Shown here piece by piece: positions 34,138-44,790 of a stretch of DNA of 64,000 nt (position 1 is the stretch's first letter; every line of letters begins with the position of its first letter). Below the pieces are notes generated by a model, which was not told the DNA's origin, did no database searches, and was given only the letters and a program-made list of their open reading frames with translations. This DNA comes from Trichobilharzia szidati. Lineage: Eukaryota; Platyhelminthes; Trematoda; Strigeidida; Schistosomatidae. Position numbers and translations under genes: made by a program. Location: positions 97,904,020-97,968,019 of the forward strand of contig OX235272.1 of the NCBI GenBank assembly GCA_944472155.2, in the 5' to 3' direction.

Positions 34138-34422
34138 AGCGCGATCGCAGTCTACGCACGCGTTCCAAAAAGAGCGGCAGTCTTCTACTGACCCTCGCCA
34201 ACTACACCCTATCGGTATGTGATCTACCTGAGTCCAGCGTTGATTTGGTGATGGAGGTCACCAGGTTACGCAGTGTCTCTCTTTGTGCCTAAAGTTAGTA
34301 TTGACTAAGAACACATGGTAATATGAACAGAACTGTAGAAGACGATCATCATTGTCGGTTCGTCGACAGGGAGCTCCGTACTTACCACCTACATACTTCT
34401 CAGTCTGGCACAACTTCCCTAC

Positions 34423-34935
34423 TTAGGCATTGCAGTAGCCTGCTGAACCAACTATATCTGAACGTTTTGCTTTTTTCAGCAAATTAGACAGTTCCAGGTG
34501 GAAGTCATCCTTTAGTTCATCCGAACTGCAGTCTGTCGGGGCGTAAGCGGAGACTACGAAAAGGCAACGACGGGTAACGCCCACCTTCCATCTTCTAACG
34601 GACTCGTTCAGACGAACCGCACACATACGACTATCTACTGGGATCCAGTCAAGAAGTGATTTTTCTGTCCTAACACTCAATGCTATCCCTACACCTGCGA
34701 TTCCTCGCGAACTAGCTGAGGGGTCTCCTGACACCTTTAGAGTGAATTTAGCAAATTCATCTTGTTGGCCGGGCGAGGTTAAGTGAATGACCACACTCGG
34801 GTCTTGTATGCGTGTCTCCGAAATACAACATACATCCATGGCTCGAGATGCCAGATTCTTGCTAGTGATGCCTATTGTCCGATTTGGCGGAGGGTCCTGA
34901 CGTTAAATGCTCCTATATGAAGTTGGCGACGTGGC
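34423..34935 (-). pseudogene. Endonuclease domain, RTE-like second family
   Basis: The frame has F-N-V-R-T-L-R-Q-I-G near 34915, CCISETRIQDPSVV with the catalytic Glu near 34820, the G-I-A-G-V-G-I-A-L-S core, DWIPVDSRMCAVRL and VVSAYAPTD near 34540. These are the ordered blocks of the exonuclease-endonuclease-phosphatase fold in RTE elements. The GDFN block is altered to G-Y-C-N near 34430, and the N-terminal block is in a different frame, so it is decayed. Confidence 0.8.
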
Positions 34936-35679
34936 TTTAAGAGGCTGCCGGGGGTGTTTCTATGGCTCTCATCATGGTTTGTGGTCACAGAGTGAAGTGA
35001 AGATGCCTCACTAGCCTGAAGAATAGTACTAAATGTAGTAGGGAAGTAAGATGATGAAGGTGATGTGGGTAAAGCAGAATGATGCTCGGAGAGGCTTCGT
35101 GTGCTCTTGGAAGTGTGTGGACGGTTATGACTTCCTGACTGCCCACACCTTGGAAGTTAGTTGATTCTTCGAGTACCTGAAATAGAAAGGGGGTTAGTGT
35201 TGCGTGACCGCAGAGCCCAGTGGACAACTACTTGAAGCCGGTCACACACGGCCTGTATGAACTGGTTTCTTGGATTGGTTTCGTATTAGTAAACTTACTG
35301 ACGGTTACGGACCATTGTAGGGTAAGTCGGGATGTACAATTGTTGAGGTCGACCTTTTCTAACCCCCTCTCTCTAGAGTGGAGAGACAGCACAGCTGGCA
35401 TGCTGGGCATTTGAGGGAAACACCTCACTGCTGTAACATCCCTGTTCCCCAGCAGTACGACTTCATCCACAGACCCCACCAACATAGTGTTAAAACTTCT
35501 TACACTAAGTCGGTAACTGCTTTTAGTCTAATCGCTATCCTAACAACCTTCCTGACATGGTAGGACCTGCAGGAACAATAGTTCCAGCCAGTGTAGTTTG
35601 TTGGGTCATTTCGATATGCAAGCCCAACCACCACGTCCAGGTAGCAGCTATCGGTCGGGATTTCTATAGATAACTACAA

Positions 35680-37505
35680 ACAGTAATGGGCAATGTCCCG
35701 AATGGAGACATCGAAATTCATATGTGAGGTATGAATGCCGAACTGAAACCAGACAATGCGGGAAAAGGACTCATCATAGGTCGAGAGGCTCTGGGCGAAA
35801 TGAGTGACAATGGAGAAACCATCGCAGACTTCTGTGTCTTCAATGATTTGATAATCGGAGGCAGCGTGTATAACCAAAAGGATATCCACAAAGCAACATG
35901 CATTTCACCTGACAGTCACATCACAAACCAGATAGACTTCATCTCAATATCGATCAAGAAAGTGGAGATGCAGCCTGCTGAACACAAAGTCAAGAAGGAG
36001 AGGGGGTGTGGGCTCAGACCATCATCTAGTTCAAGGTACCTTTAGTGTGAAGCTGAAATCCTTCAAAACAACTGGAGACAGGCCACTGTTATTCAAGTTC
36101 AACATTCAGAAACTGAAGGACAAAACTACAAAAGATATCTTCACTGCATGCATCAAAGCAAAGTTGGATACACTACGTGGTATCACTGAGGACACCTGCG
36201 TGGAAGACCATTGGAACTCTTTGATGGCAAGTGATTTTCAAGGGAACGTCTACAACCTGAAACCGAGCACTTCGGTCCAATCAATCGACGGGAAAATCTA
36301 AAATTCAATTAAACGTGTACAACTGTTCTAAGAAGAAGGAAGAAACAAGACAAGGAATGGCTCTCAACAGACACCTACCTGGAAGCTAATCGATGAGAGG
36401 AAAGGAGGATGGTGAAAGAGAAGATGACTCAATGCAAAGATGGACAACAGAACAGAAGGAGAAGCTGAGTTCAATGTACACTGCACCGAATAAAGAGAGA
36501 AGTGAAGAGGAGTGCTAGGAAAGACAAAAGACAATTCCATGACACACTTGCAACTGAAGCAGGACAGTCAGGCCGCAAGTAAAAGAGACCTTAGAACCCA
36601 CAGGTTTCTATGCGGGAAGAGACCAATGCAGGTGAAACCTGGAAAAGAAGTTCAAGAGAACCTAATGACTAAGGAAGAGATAAAAACGAAACAATGGGTT
36701 GATCAATTTAAGGGACGCTTGAATAGACCACCACCAACAGCACGCACAGAACTGCCTGCATGTGGACATCAATCCTCCAAGGAAAGAAATCTTTAATGCG
36801 ATCAGGCTACTGAACACCGGCCGGAAAGGCAGCAGGGCCAGACAGAATTCCCCTGAAGCACTGAAAACGAGCCAAGATACTGCGGCATATGTGTTCACGC
36901 CATTATTGCGAAAGGTTTGGAAGGAAGAAAAGGTGCACACCGATTGGAAGAAAGGCTGGCTACCTCGTCAAGCCACCAAAGAAAACAGACTTACGCCTCT
37001 GCAAGAAATGGCACAGAATTATGCTGTTGTCCACGCCGAGTAAAATACTAAGTCGCGTCATCCTGGAGAGAATAAAAAATGTACTGCATGCAGAACTCCA
37101 CCTCACCAGAACAAGCTAGATTCAGGAAAGACAAATCATGTGCTGATCAGATTGCAACTCCACGCAGCATCATCACAGCGCAAAGCATAGAATGGCAGTC
37201 AAACCTGTACCCTAACTTCAGCGACTTCAAAAAGGCCTTCGACAGACAGCGCTGACCAAAAAGTATACTGGAAACTGTCTCAAGACTATGACATGCAGTG
37301 CTCAAATCTTTATCAACCTCATTCGATAGCTATATGGCGATGCCGCGTATCAGTTGATCTATAACGGAATACAGAAGTAAGACAAGCTGGATGCCTATTA
37401 TCACCGAGGATATTCTTAACTGTGGCGGGCTGGATTATGCTTCAGTCTGTGGGGAATGAAGAGACAGGAACACGTTGTTCCGATAAGAAGACTCTAGAAG
37501 ATTAT
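35680..37505 (+). mobile_element. RTE-clade relic (endonuclease to mid RT)
   Basis: Pieces in order: endonuclease GMNAELKPDNAG with IGGSVYNQKDIHKAT and N-Q-I-D-F-I at 35730-35950; SDHHLVQGTF at 36013-36042; a linker to 36740; an RT entry with P-P-R-K-E-I-F-N-A-I near 36770; and RIMLLSTPSKILSRVILERI at 37010-37070. The palm motif is scrambled and the copy ends near 37500. At least eight frame changes make it a fossil. The stretch 36995-37370 is nearly identical to 24656-25065. Confidence 0.8.
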
Positions 37506-37518
37506 CTATAATAATTAT

Positions 37519-38041
37519 TATTATAATATATTCTCAATTTTTACATGTGGGACGCCAGTTTACAGGCATCATCAATATGATAAATTACATATACGATTAG
37601 TAAGCATATTTAATAATAGTAATTTAATAAAATACATTTTTTCCTACCTGTGTAGGACACACCAATTGTACAGGCATGGATAAGTATTATTTAAATTACA
37701 TAAATTTGGTTCATGCTAAAATTATAAGGTTACAGTCATTTTGTCTATGGGAACAATATGATAACTAGTCATTCAATGGAGCACATCAAGAAATATAGAA
37801 ATATTGTCTTCGCATTAACAAAAGCAACCCAAGTATGTTTTGGATGGATTACAAATACTTGGAAAAAAATAAAGCTTGAAGTATTTCCTCCATATAACTT
37901 TGGTGTGTACGGCATCGAGTCTTATTCTTGATTTATATCCAAATTTGATAAAAATTTAAAATAAGTAATACACTTGTATACTTTTGTCAGCATTTCCTTC
38001 GTAACATCACAAGTGAATAAATAATAAATAAATAAATAATA
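37519..38041 (+). repeat. Tandem repeat unit 1 (about 520 bp)
   Basis: Starts near ATATTCTCA and ends in an (AATA)n run at 38018-38040. Nearly identical to the next unit. No coding capacity. The family also occurs at 3318-3655 and 40565-40972. Confidence 0.8.
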
Positions 38042-38540
38042 GTATATTCTCATTTTGTACATGAGGGACGCCAGTTTACAGGCATCATCAATATGATAAA
38101 TTACATATACGATTAGTAAACATATTTAATAATAGTTATTTAATAAAATACATTTTTTCCTACCTGTGTAGGACACACCAATTGTACAGGCATGGATAAG
38201 TATTATTTAAATTACATAAATTTGGTTCATGGTAAAATTATAAGGTTGCAGTCATTTTGTCTATGGGAACAATATGATAACTAGTCATTCAATGGAGCAC
38301 ATCAAGAAATATAGAAATATTGTCTTCGCATTAACAAAAAAAACCCAAGTATGTTTTGGATGGATTACAAATACTTGGAAAAAAATAAAGCTTGAAGTAT
38401 TTCCTCCATATAACTTTGGTGTGTACGGCATCGAGTCTTATTCTTGATTTATATCCAAATTTGATAAAAATTTAAAATAAGTAATCCACTTGTATACTTT
38501 TGTCAGCATTTCCTTCGTAACATCACAAGTGAATAGTTCT
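38042..38540 (+). repeat. Tandem repeat unit 2
   Basis: Direct repeat of the preceding unit with a period of about 515 bp and only a handful of differences, so the duplication is recent. Confidence 0.8.
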
Positions 38541-39050
38541 CAAGGTAGACTAATAATAATGACAGTCTGTATTTTCTTATAAACGGGTGTTTTCAAGAAA
38601 TGCAAGCTATTTTTGCAGACAAGATCAGTTCTGTTGTAAGTTACAATCGCGAAGTATTAAAAATCAATACCTTTTTATTGGTATAAAGGTATATTTCACA
38701 ACTGTAATCCAGGTTGCGTCGTTGGTGAAGGCAATGCGCAATTCACGAGGGAATTGTAAGATATGGGACCAATAATGTTTGCAGATCATTTGTCATTGTA
38801 AATGGGCAAATATCTACATTCTTCGTTCTCATTCAAAAAGTTAAATGAAGCTGAAATGGTGAGAGACGAAAGAAGACAAACAACAACAACGCAAAAGAAA
38901 GCAAGTGGAGTACTTAGGGAGTGATTAATATGTATATATACATTTATATTCTGTTTAGTAATTATAGTTATTTTGGTGCACTAACTAACTATTCCCGTTA
39001 TGCTAACTTTTATATTGTGTGAACTAATATTATTGTCCTGTGTAAAAATG
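38541..39050. other. Unassigned, partly CR1 3' UTR
   Basis: The part next to 39055 is probably the 3' untranslated tail of the minus-strand CR1 fragment. The rest is unassigned. Confidence 0.3.
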
Positions 39051-39054
39051 TCTA

Positions 39055-39380
39055 TCATGTACTTCCAATAATATAAAAATTTATAGTTGAAGTTTGTCGT
39101 AAATACACGTTCAATGGACTTAAAATATCTATGTTGGGCGAAAAAGTGGGTGTAGGATTCAGACGCAGAAGTGCACTGTCATCTTTCAGCAGTCTGGTGA
39201 GTGAGGAGATGAACACTGCGAGTGTGTTAGCATCGCAAACATCAGCTGGTAGTCTATTCCAAATGACTGAAAACTTATTTAAGAAGAAATTATACTGCAT
39301 GTAAGTCTGACAGTGCTCTATAGCAGCTAGGTTGTGATGATTTCTAAGAATGTAATCGATGACAGCGGTAGGTTTAATTA
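39055..39380 (-). pseudogene. CR1-like RT C-terminus fragment
   Basis: The minus-strand frame has YILRNHHNL and FSVIWNRLPADV, matching YVLRNHDYL and CKLWNQLPSEI in the copy at 26.7-26.8 kb. It stops at 39055. The 5' side ends at the RTE fragment near 39380. Confidence 0.75.
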
Positions 39381-39538
39381 TTGGCTCGGAGGAGTGCACG
39401 AGCAGATGTCACACAAACTCGAAGACTTGCAGGTGAAAACCAACAGAGTGGTAGGAGAAGCAGCAAAACCAAGAACTCAAGTAAACTTACAGAAGAGGGA
39501 AGTGATGAAAATAACCAATCAAAAAAAACCAACCACCA
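39378..39538 (+). mobile_element. RTE-clade RT fragment, left part of a split copy
   Basis: Encodes S-H-K-L-E-D-L-Q-V-K-T-N, then V-N-L-Q-K-R-E-V-M-K-I-T-N-Q, the block just after the FADD box. It breaks off at AACCAACCACCA (39527-39538). The same 12 bases restart at 43474, followed by the next part of the same RT. Confidence 0.8.
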
Positions 39539-39627
39539 TATTAGTTTGCCTGTTAGGTATATCACACAGTGAAACAGTATTATTTACTGGATGACGTTTC
39601 GAACAAAATTTATTGTTCATAATCATT

Positions 39628-40494
39628 TCAAATGTGATCACAGGACTTTGACACTTGAGTTTTATAGTTTTCTTTGTCTTCTCCTATTTGTCGTATGGGT
39701 AGTAGAATTTTCCAGATATCGGGGACAGGTGATGAATCATTCCTATTACATGTATTTGTAGTTGATTCGATAAACAAAGCTTCAGTTATCAATCTCTCCC
39801 TATACCCTGTGACATTAGATTTTAAAACTGTCATCCTATCCCATCCTATTGTATGGTTGTGTGTGACTGTATGTAGTGCTATAGCTGAACTATTCTCTAG
39901 ATTTCTTATCTTATTCGGGTCAACCAATCTAGATTTTGCTAGGTTTTTATGTTCAGCTAGTCTGACTGCCCCTGTTCTACTAGTTTGACCTATGTATTTG
40001 ACCCGACAATCATTGCAGGGTATGAGATAAACTAAATTGTTTTGTTTTAAGGGCTCTACAGGATCCTTTAACCGACAAAGCTTGTTTCTAATTGAGTTTG
40101 TGGGTTTGAATGCCGTTTTTATTCCTGCCTTGTTAAGAATTCTGCGTAAGGCTTCCGAGGTTCTTTCCTTGTATGGAATTACTACTGATGATTTAAATTC
40201 TTTATTGTTGGTGTCGTCATTAATATTATTATTATCACTATTATCATTACCATTATTATTGTTATTATCACTATCGTTACTATTATTATTTATTTTATTT
40301 TTACATTTCCTTACATATTTCCTGACTAATTTATCCGGGTAATTATTAAGTTTCAAGGCTTCTTTTATGTGTATCAGTTCCTGTTTTAGATTTTCTGTGG
40401 TACTACTTAATTTTTGTGGTCTGTCATTTAAACATTTCACCAATCCTATTTCTACTGACATAGGATGGGATGATCGGAAGTCCAAATATCTGTT
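39628..40494 (-). CDS. Penelope-like thumb and GIY-YIG endonuclease
   Basis: An open frame of 285 residues. It starts with the RT thumb motif YLDFRSSHPMSVEIGLVKC. A low-complexity Asn/Asp stretch follows at about residues 62-100, coded by an AATAATGATAAT-type microsatellite. The GIY-YIG nuclease comes next: NNLVYLIPCNDCRVKYIGQT gives the GIY-YIG equivalent (V-Y-L and Y-I-G), with R-L-A-E-H-K after it. The T-E-A-L-F-I-E-S block near residue 240 contains the Glu. In Penelope elements this enzyme cleaves the target DNA. The start is internal to a longer protein; upstream, a stop at the thumb entry separates it from the RT. Confidence 0.85.
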   Translation of the reverse strand, partial: NRYLDFRSSHPMSVEIGLVKCLNDRPQKLSSTTENLKQELIHIKEALKLNNYPDKLVRKYVRKCKNKINNNSNDSDNNNNNGNDNSDNNNINDDTNNKEFKSSVVIPYKERTSEALRRILNKAGIKTAFKPTNSIRNKLCRLKDPVEPLKQNNLVYLIPCNDCRVKYIGQTSRTGAVRLAEHKNLAKSRLVDPNKIRNLENSSAIALHTVTHNHTIGWDRMTVLKSNVTGYRERLITEALFIESTTNTCNRNDSSPVPDIWKILLPIRQIGEDKENYKTQVSKSCDHI

Positions 40495-40564
40495 TGGATG
40501 TGTGGGTTTCCTTTAAACACTAGTGTTTAACTTCCCATCTTCTTTTCTCTTTACGTTGCAATCT

Positions 40565-40972
40565 GACATATATATATTTACTCCTGTTTATGCAGGAACA
40601 TACCAATTGTACAGGCATGGATAAGTTATTATATAAATTACAGTTTGTTTGTTCAATCTAACTTTAGAGTCAGTCAGAACAGTCTGCAAAATAGTCTGTC
40701 TGTGTAACACATAAAGAGATATAGAAATATTGTCTTCGCATTAACAAAAAACCCAGACATAAGATGAATGTAATACAAATATCTGGGAAAAATAAATCTT
40801 GAAGACAATTCTCCTATATAACTTTGTTGTGAGCAGCATCCTTGAGATAAAGTTTATTGATGTATTATTTTGAGTCAATAATGTATTCATTCCATTTTTT
40901 CACCAGTCTAATCGTAGTTTTATAATAGGAAAGAAATTTGATCTTTGATACGAAAATTAGATAAGTTCTTAT
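40565..40972 (+). repeat. Repeat-family copy inserted in the Penelope RT
   Basis: About 400 bp between the RT palm (ending E-G-E-L-S) and the thumb (D-C-N-V-K-like) of the Penelope copy. It matches the tandem units at 37.5-38.5 kb (ACCAATTGTACAGGCATGG and GAAATATTGTCTTCGCATTA blocks) but its right third diverges. Confidence 0.7.
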
Positions 40973-41950
40973 TAGATTGAGAGCTCCCCTTCCTGATTTT
41001 CCAATTCATGAGTGAATTGAATTGCTTCAACCTTCGAGTTGATGTGTTCGAAAAACCTATCTATATCTTGTGTTCTAACTACAGTGAATGTGTTGTCTAC
41101 GTACCTCCACCATACTTTTGGGGTGGGGGTGAACGTTTTAATCGCTATGCTTTCCCACTTATCCATGAATATATCTGCTACCACTGGGGATATTGGTGAT
41201 CCCATGGCAACTCCCTCAGTTTGTTTGTATATTTTCCCTTGGAATTTAAATACTGTAGAAGCCAAGCATAGCTGTACTCCCAGCATTATGTCCTCAAGTG
41301 GCAATTTTGTCCTAGGTTCGAGTTCTTCGTCTGAAATGGGCTAGTTTAATTATTTAAATTATCTAATCTGTGTTTGAGTTCATAAGAATTAGTTAGTCTA
41401 GATTTCGAGTGGATTTTTAGGGGATTTAATACCATGGCTAAATATTTAGATAATTCATAAGTAGGCGAATTTCTAAAATCAACTATAGATCTAATAGGGT
41501 ACCCTGACTTATGATTTTTAACAACACCATACATCCTACTAAGGTTTCGGGCATTAAATTAAACCACTTGGACTCACCTAGAAACGGCTTCATTCGGCGT
41601 ATAAGGTCCACTGTGGATTTCTTAACTTTATTCACAACTGTATCAAATGGTTTATTAATTTCCTCATATGCTCCTGTTTGTATGTGAGTGTTTACCTTTT
41701 TCAAGTAGTCTGATTTGTCTAATACTACTGTTGCATTTCCTTTGTCTGACTTTGTGATAACTATATCCTTGTTATTCTTTAGGTGTTTCAAGGCTTCTAT
41801 CTCCTGTTTTGTCAGGTTTGGCTTTCCACATTTTTGTCGTTTCAATGTTAGTGCACATTGTGCCCGTACTTCATCAGCCGTAGTCTTGTCTATCCCACTT
41901 AGTGCTATTTCTATTTTAGGGATGACATCCTCAGGTTTCAGCTTGTCCAC
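40972..41950 (-). pseudogene. Penelope-like reverse transcriptase (motif A lost, YVDN)
   Basis: Three frames on the minus strand: 41950-41483 with DIVITKSDKGNATVVLDKSD (fingers); 41534-41346 with YGVVKNHKSGYPIRSIVDF and SPTYELSKYLA; and 41304-40972 with TEGVAMGSPISPVVADIFM and the motif C box WRYVDNTF. The usual second catalytic Asp of YVDD is Asn here. The segment that should hold motif A (FDV.SLFT) is missing between 41346 and 41315. The RT is therefore dead on three counts. The frame stops at 40972, where an unrelated repeat is inserted. Confidence 0.85.
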
Positions 41951-42172
41951 AGATACATTGAAATTTAGTCCCTTTTCTAATATCCGTAGGACTTAATATA
42001 TGTGTTGAGAGATTGAAACCCCACTTTGATTTATCGATCGCTGTTGGCTTTGGATTGTTGACTTCATCATTCTGAGATGAAGATTTCTCTTCTAATAATT
42101 TGTTGAACTTTTTGATTTGACTATTTTATGACTTTTTGAAAGTTGCTGATTTTGCAATGCTGGAGGATTGTG

Positions 42173-42523
42173 TTATAAAATCATAGTCTCTATTCCTTTT
42201 ATCTTTTGTTTTAATTGCTCAATTTCAGATCTGATATGCTGCAATTTTTTAACGATTCTGTGGATTTCTTCTTTCAAGCATAATTTTTGTAGGCCTTCTA
42301 TTCTGATTCTAACTCTGTCCGTTGCAACTGGAGCTCGTAGACGCAGATATTTAGGAATGATTTCATTTTTTACGCATCGAATGTTCAAAATACGATGATT
42401 TTCAAATCTTGCTTCAGTTTGTGAAAGTCGAGTGAGTTTATTGATAAGTCTTCGTACAGGAAGACCATAAGTCATATTAATGTATGTGTAAAACTTGGGC
42501 ACTGTGGTAGTAAGTAATTCCAT
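42173..42523 (-). pseudogene. Penelope-like ORF, N-terminal region
   Basis: The ATG at 42523 opens MELLTTTVPKFYTY and 116 codons. The last third is Lys/Glu/Ile-rich and probably a coiled coil (RIVKKLQHIRSEIEQLKQKI). The same start (with K for E) is found at the far end of the plus-strand copy (43431), as expected if the upstream pseudo-LTR is repeated at both ends. The frame ends at 42173; the rest of the region to 41950 is broken by stops. Confidence 0.65.
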
Positions 42524-42551
42524 ATTAGTTTGTTTATTAGGTATATCACAC

Positions 42552-42627
42552 TTAATAATTAATAATAATTAATTATAATAATAATTATAAATAATAATTA
42601 ATAATTAATTAATAATAACAATAATTA
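42552..42627. repeat. AT-only microsatellite at the head-to-head junction
   Basis: AATAATTAATTA-type run separating the two Penelope copies. It may have grown from the AATAATAAT-rich Asn-coding repeat at the truncated start of the plus copy. Confidence 0.8.
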
Positions 42628-43320
42628 CCCGGATAAATTAGTCAGGAAATATGTAAGGAAATGTAAAAATAAAATAAATAATAATAGTAACGATAGTGAT
42701 AATAACAATAATAATGGTAATGATAATAGTGATAATAATAATATTAATGACGACACCAACAATAAAGAATTTAAATCATCAGTAGTAATTCCATACAAGG
42801 AAAGAACCTCGGAAGCCTTACGCAGAATTCTTAACAAGGCAGGAATAAAAACGGCATTCAAACCCACAAACTCAAATAGAAACAAGCTTTGTCGGTTAAA
42901 GGATCCTGTAGAGCCCTTAAAACAAACAATTTAGTTTATCTCATACCCTGCAATGATTGTCGGGTCAAATACATAGGTCAAACTAGTAGAACAGGGGCAG
43001 TCAGACTAGCTGAACATAAAAACCTAGCAAAATCCAAATTGGTTGACCCAAATAAGATAAGAAATCTAGAGAATAGTTCAGCTATAGCACTACATACAGT
43101 CACACACAACCATACAATAGGATGGGATAGGATGACAGTTTTAAAATCTAATGTCACAGGGTATAGGGAGAGATTGATAACTGAAGCTTTGTTTATCGAA
43201 TCAACTACAAATACATGTAATAGGAATGATTCATCACCTGTCCCCGATATCTGGAAAATTCTACTACCCATATGACAAATAGGAGAAGACAGAGAAAACT
43301 ATAAAACTCAAGTGTCAAAG
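42627..43320 (+). pseudogene. Penelope-like GIY-YIG region, truncated plus-strand copy
   Basis: Starts at N-Y-P-D-K-L-V-R-K and is nearly identical to the minus-strand copy. One base is missing from an A-rich run near 42928, shifting the frame just before NNLVYLIPCNDC. A CGA-to-TGA change at 43274-43276 creates a stop 18 codons before the usual end. The low-complexity Asn stretch is conserved in length, which argues for a very recent common origin. Confidence 0.85.
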
Positions 43321-43473
43321 TCCTGTGATCACAATTGAAATGATTATGAACAATAAATTTTGTTCGAAACGTCATCCAGTAAATAATACTGTTTCACTGT
43401 GTGATATACCTAATAAACAAACTAATATGAAATTACTTACTAACACAGTGCCCAAGTTTTACACATACTTTTA

Positions 43474-44105
43474 AACCAACCACCACCACCAATCACAGTC
43501 AATGCAATAAACATGAAAGAGGAGAATTCCTTCATACATCTATTCACCATAGTATCAGCTGCAAGCTGTTAGTAGATCGAATGAAGATTTACAAAGCATA
43601 AGACGAAAGGTACGGCAATTCTTCATAACACTGAAACCAGCGTGGAAATTATCTGAACTCAGTATAAAGAACAAGATTCCGGGTTTCAACACAAATGTGA
43701 CGTCAGTCCTTCTATATGGGTGGGAAATATGGCTGATTACGAAAAGCATTTCCAACAGGTTGCGGAATTTTATCAACAGATCAAATGGCCACAAAGAATT
43801 AGCAACAAGGAACTCAAGCAGTGAACCAAGCAAGAACCTATTCCTGAGTAACTGTGCCGAAGAATGTAGAGATGGGTCATACACACGCTAAGGAGACTGC
43901 TGAGTGACCTCGCATGTCAGATCCTAGGGTAGAACCTGAATAAGAAATGAGTTAGGCGTCCGAGAGCGACATGGAAATCGTGTGAGGTGGGTGTGAAAGT
44001 TTATGATTAATTGTGGAGTTAACAAAAGGGACTACAAAGGGCAGGATGAAATGTAGAGGAGCTTCTGAAGGTATATATTTGCCATGGAACCTTATGGAAT
44101 AATAA
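43474..44105 (+). mobile_element. RTE-clade 3' part, right half of the copy split by the Penelope composite
   Basis: Resumes with AACCAACCACCA, then decayed I-T-V-N and S-F-I-H-L-F-T-I-V-S blocks, KNKIPGFNTNVTSVLLYGWE (43670-43730), N-F-I-N-R and the basic C-terminal region. It ends at GGAATAATAATAC near 44105. It is broken by many indels and is older than the Penelope insertion. Confidence 0.75.
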
Positions 44106-44790
44106 TACATCCAACAGATTTAGCTTTCAGTATTTAGAAAAATAAGTGACAATTACGCTTCATATTTATAAAGTGCGTACCTAAATGCAGACTGAACGAC
44201 TATTGGCTTAAGTCCATAGACATCTGGAAAATATGGCTGTTTTGTGGACTACATTCCATAGATTCCAACATATGTATCTATCAGTGGAGAAAATATATTG
44301 TATACTCCACATGAATCCAACTTCCGGTGTCAGTATCACTGAGTACGGTAATTTAAACAACTGTATCACTTGACTGTACCTTCATCAAAATCTGTTCAGA
44401 TGAAATGGACAGTAATCAGCAACAAAATGATACGTGTTTTACTTCACTAATTATACCTATGGAGACCACTTCTATATCGAATGACTTTTGATTATTGTTT
44501 AGGCGGCTTACTTAAGTGAACAGTCTTGGTAAACATTACAATACCAGCTGGTTGTAAACTGTACACTTCTAGGGCACCACAACTTTACAGTAACATCTGA
44601 TCACATATATGTCGAAAGACAGGACTATGAGTAGAGTTATTCCTGAAGTATTTATAGAAAGTCTGCGTCGCGGAAATTGCCTGAAAACTAGTGCTTTTAT
44701 TCATATGTGTTTGTTTGGCAATTACAGATAATAACAACTACTGTCTATTATAATCAAATCACACGGGTTAGAAAAATATATATTATTTAC
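44106..44790. other. Unassigned, presumed intron of the minus-strand gene
   Basis: Nothing recognised. It lies downstream of the GTAAAT donor of the exon at 44791-45263. Confidence 0.35.

Larger units (their letters stand above)
33250..35660 (-). mobile_element. RTE-like element, second family (5' UTR, endonuclease, linker, start of RT)
   Basis: Read on the minus strand: a long leader from 35660, an endonuclease from about 34930, a linker and RT entry ending near 33260, where the copy is cut. The same family probably supplied the RT piece at 25256-25985. It abuts an oppositely oriented RTE relic at about 35670. Confidence 0.75.
39539..43473. mobile_element. Penelope-like composite: two head-to-head copies inserted in an RTE
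   Basis: A minus-strand copy (about 42550 down to 39539) and a truncated plus-strand copy (42627-43473) diverge from an AT-rich centre. Both outer ends finish in the same motif, GATATACCTAA followed by AAACTAAT. The whole block is flanked by the 12-bp direct repeat AACCAACCACCA, consistent with one insertion into the RTE. An inverted partial copy joined to a longer one is a known Penelope arrangement. Confidence 0.85.

Noticed and set aside
37519..38540. CRISPR-like array or other prokaryotic feature
   Set aside because: There are only two long units with no spacers, and the whole window is eukaryotic.
38042..38540. Schistosome-type hammerhead satellite in the tandem repeat
   Set aside because: A GGCGTCC block and a TTGATGA-like string occur on the minus strand but no GAAA box is positioned to complete the core.
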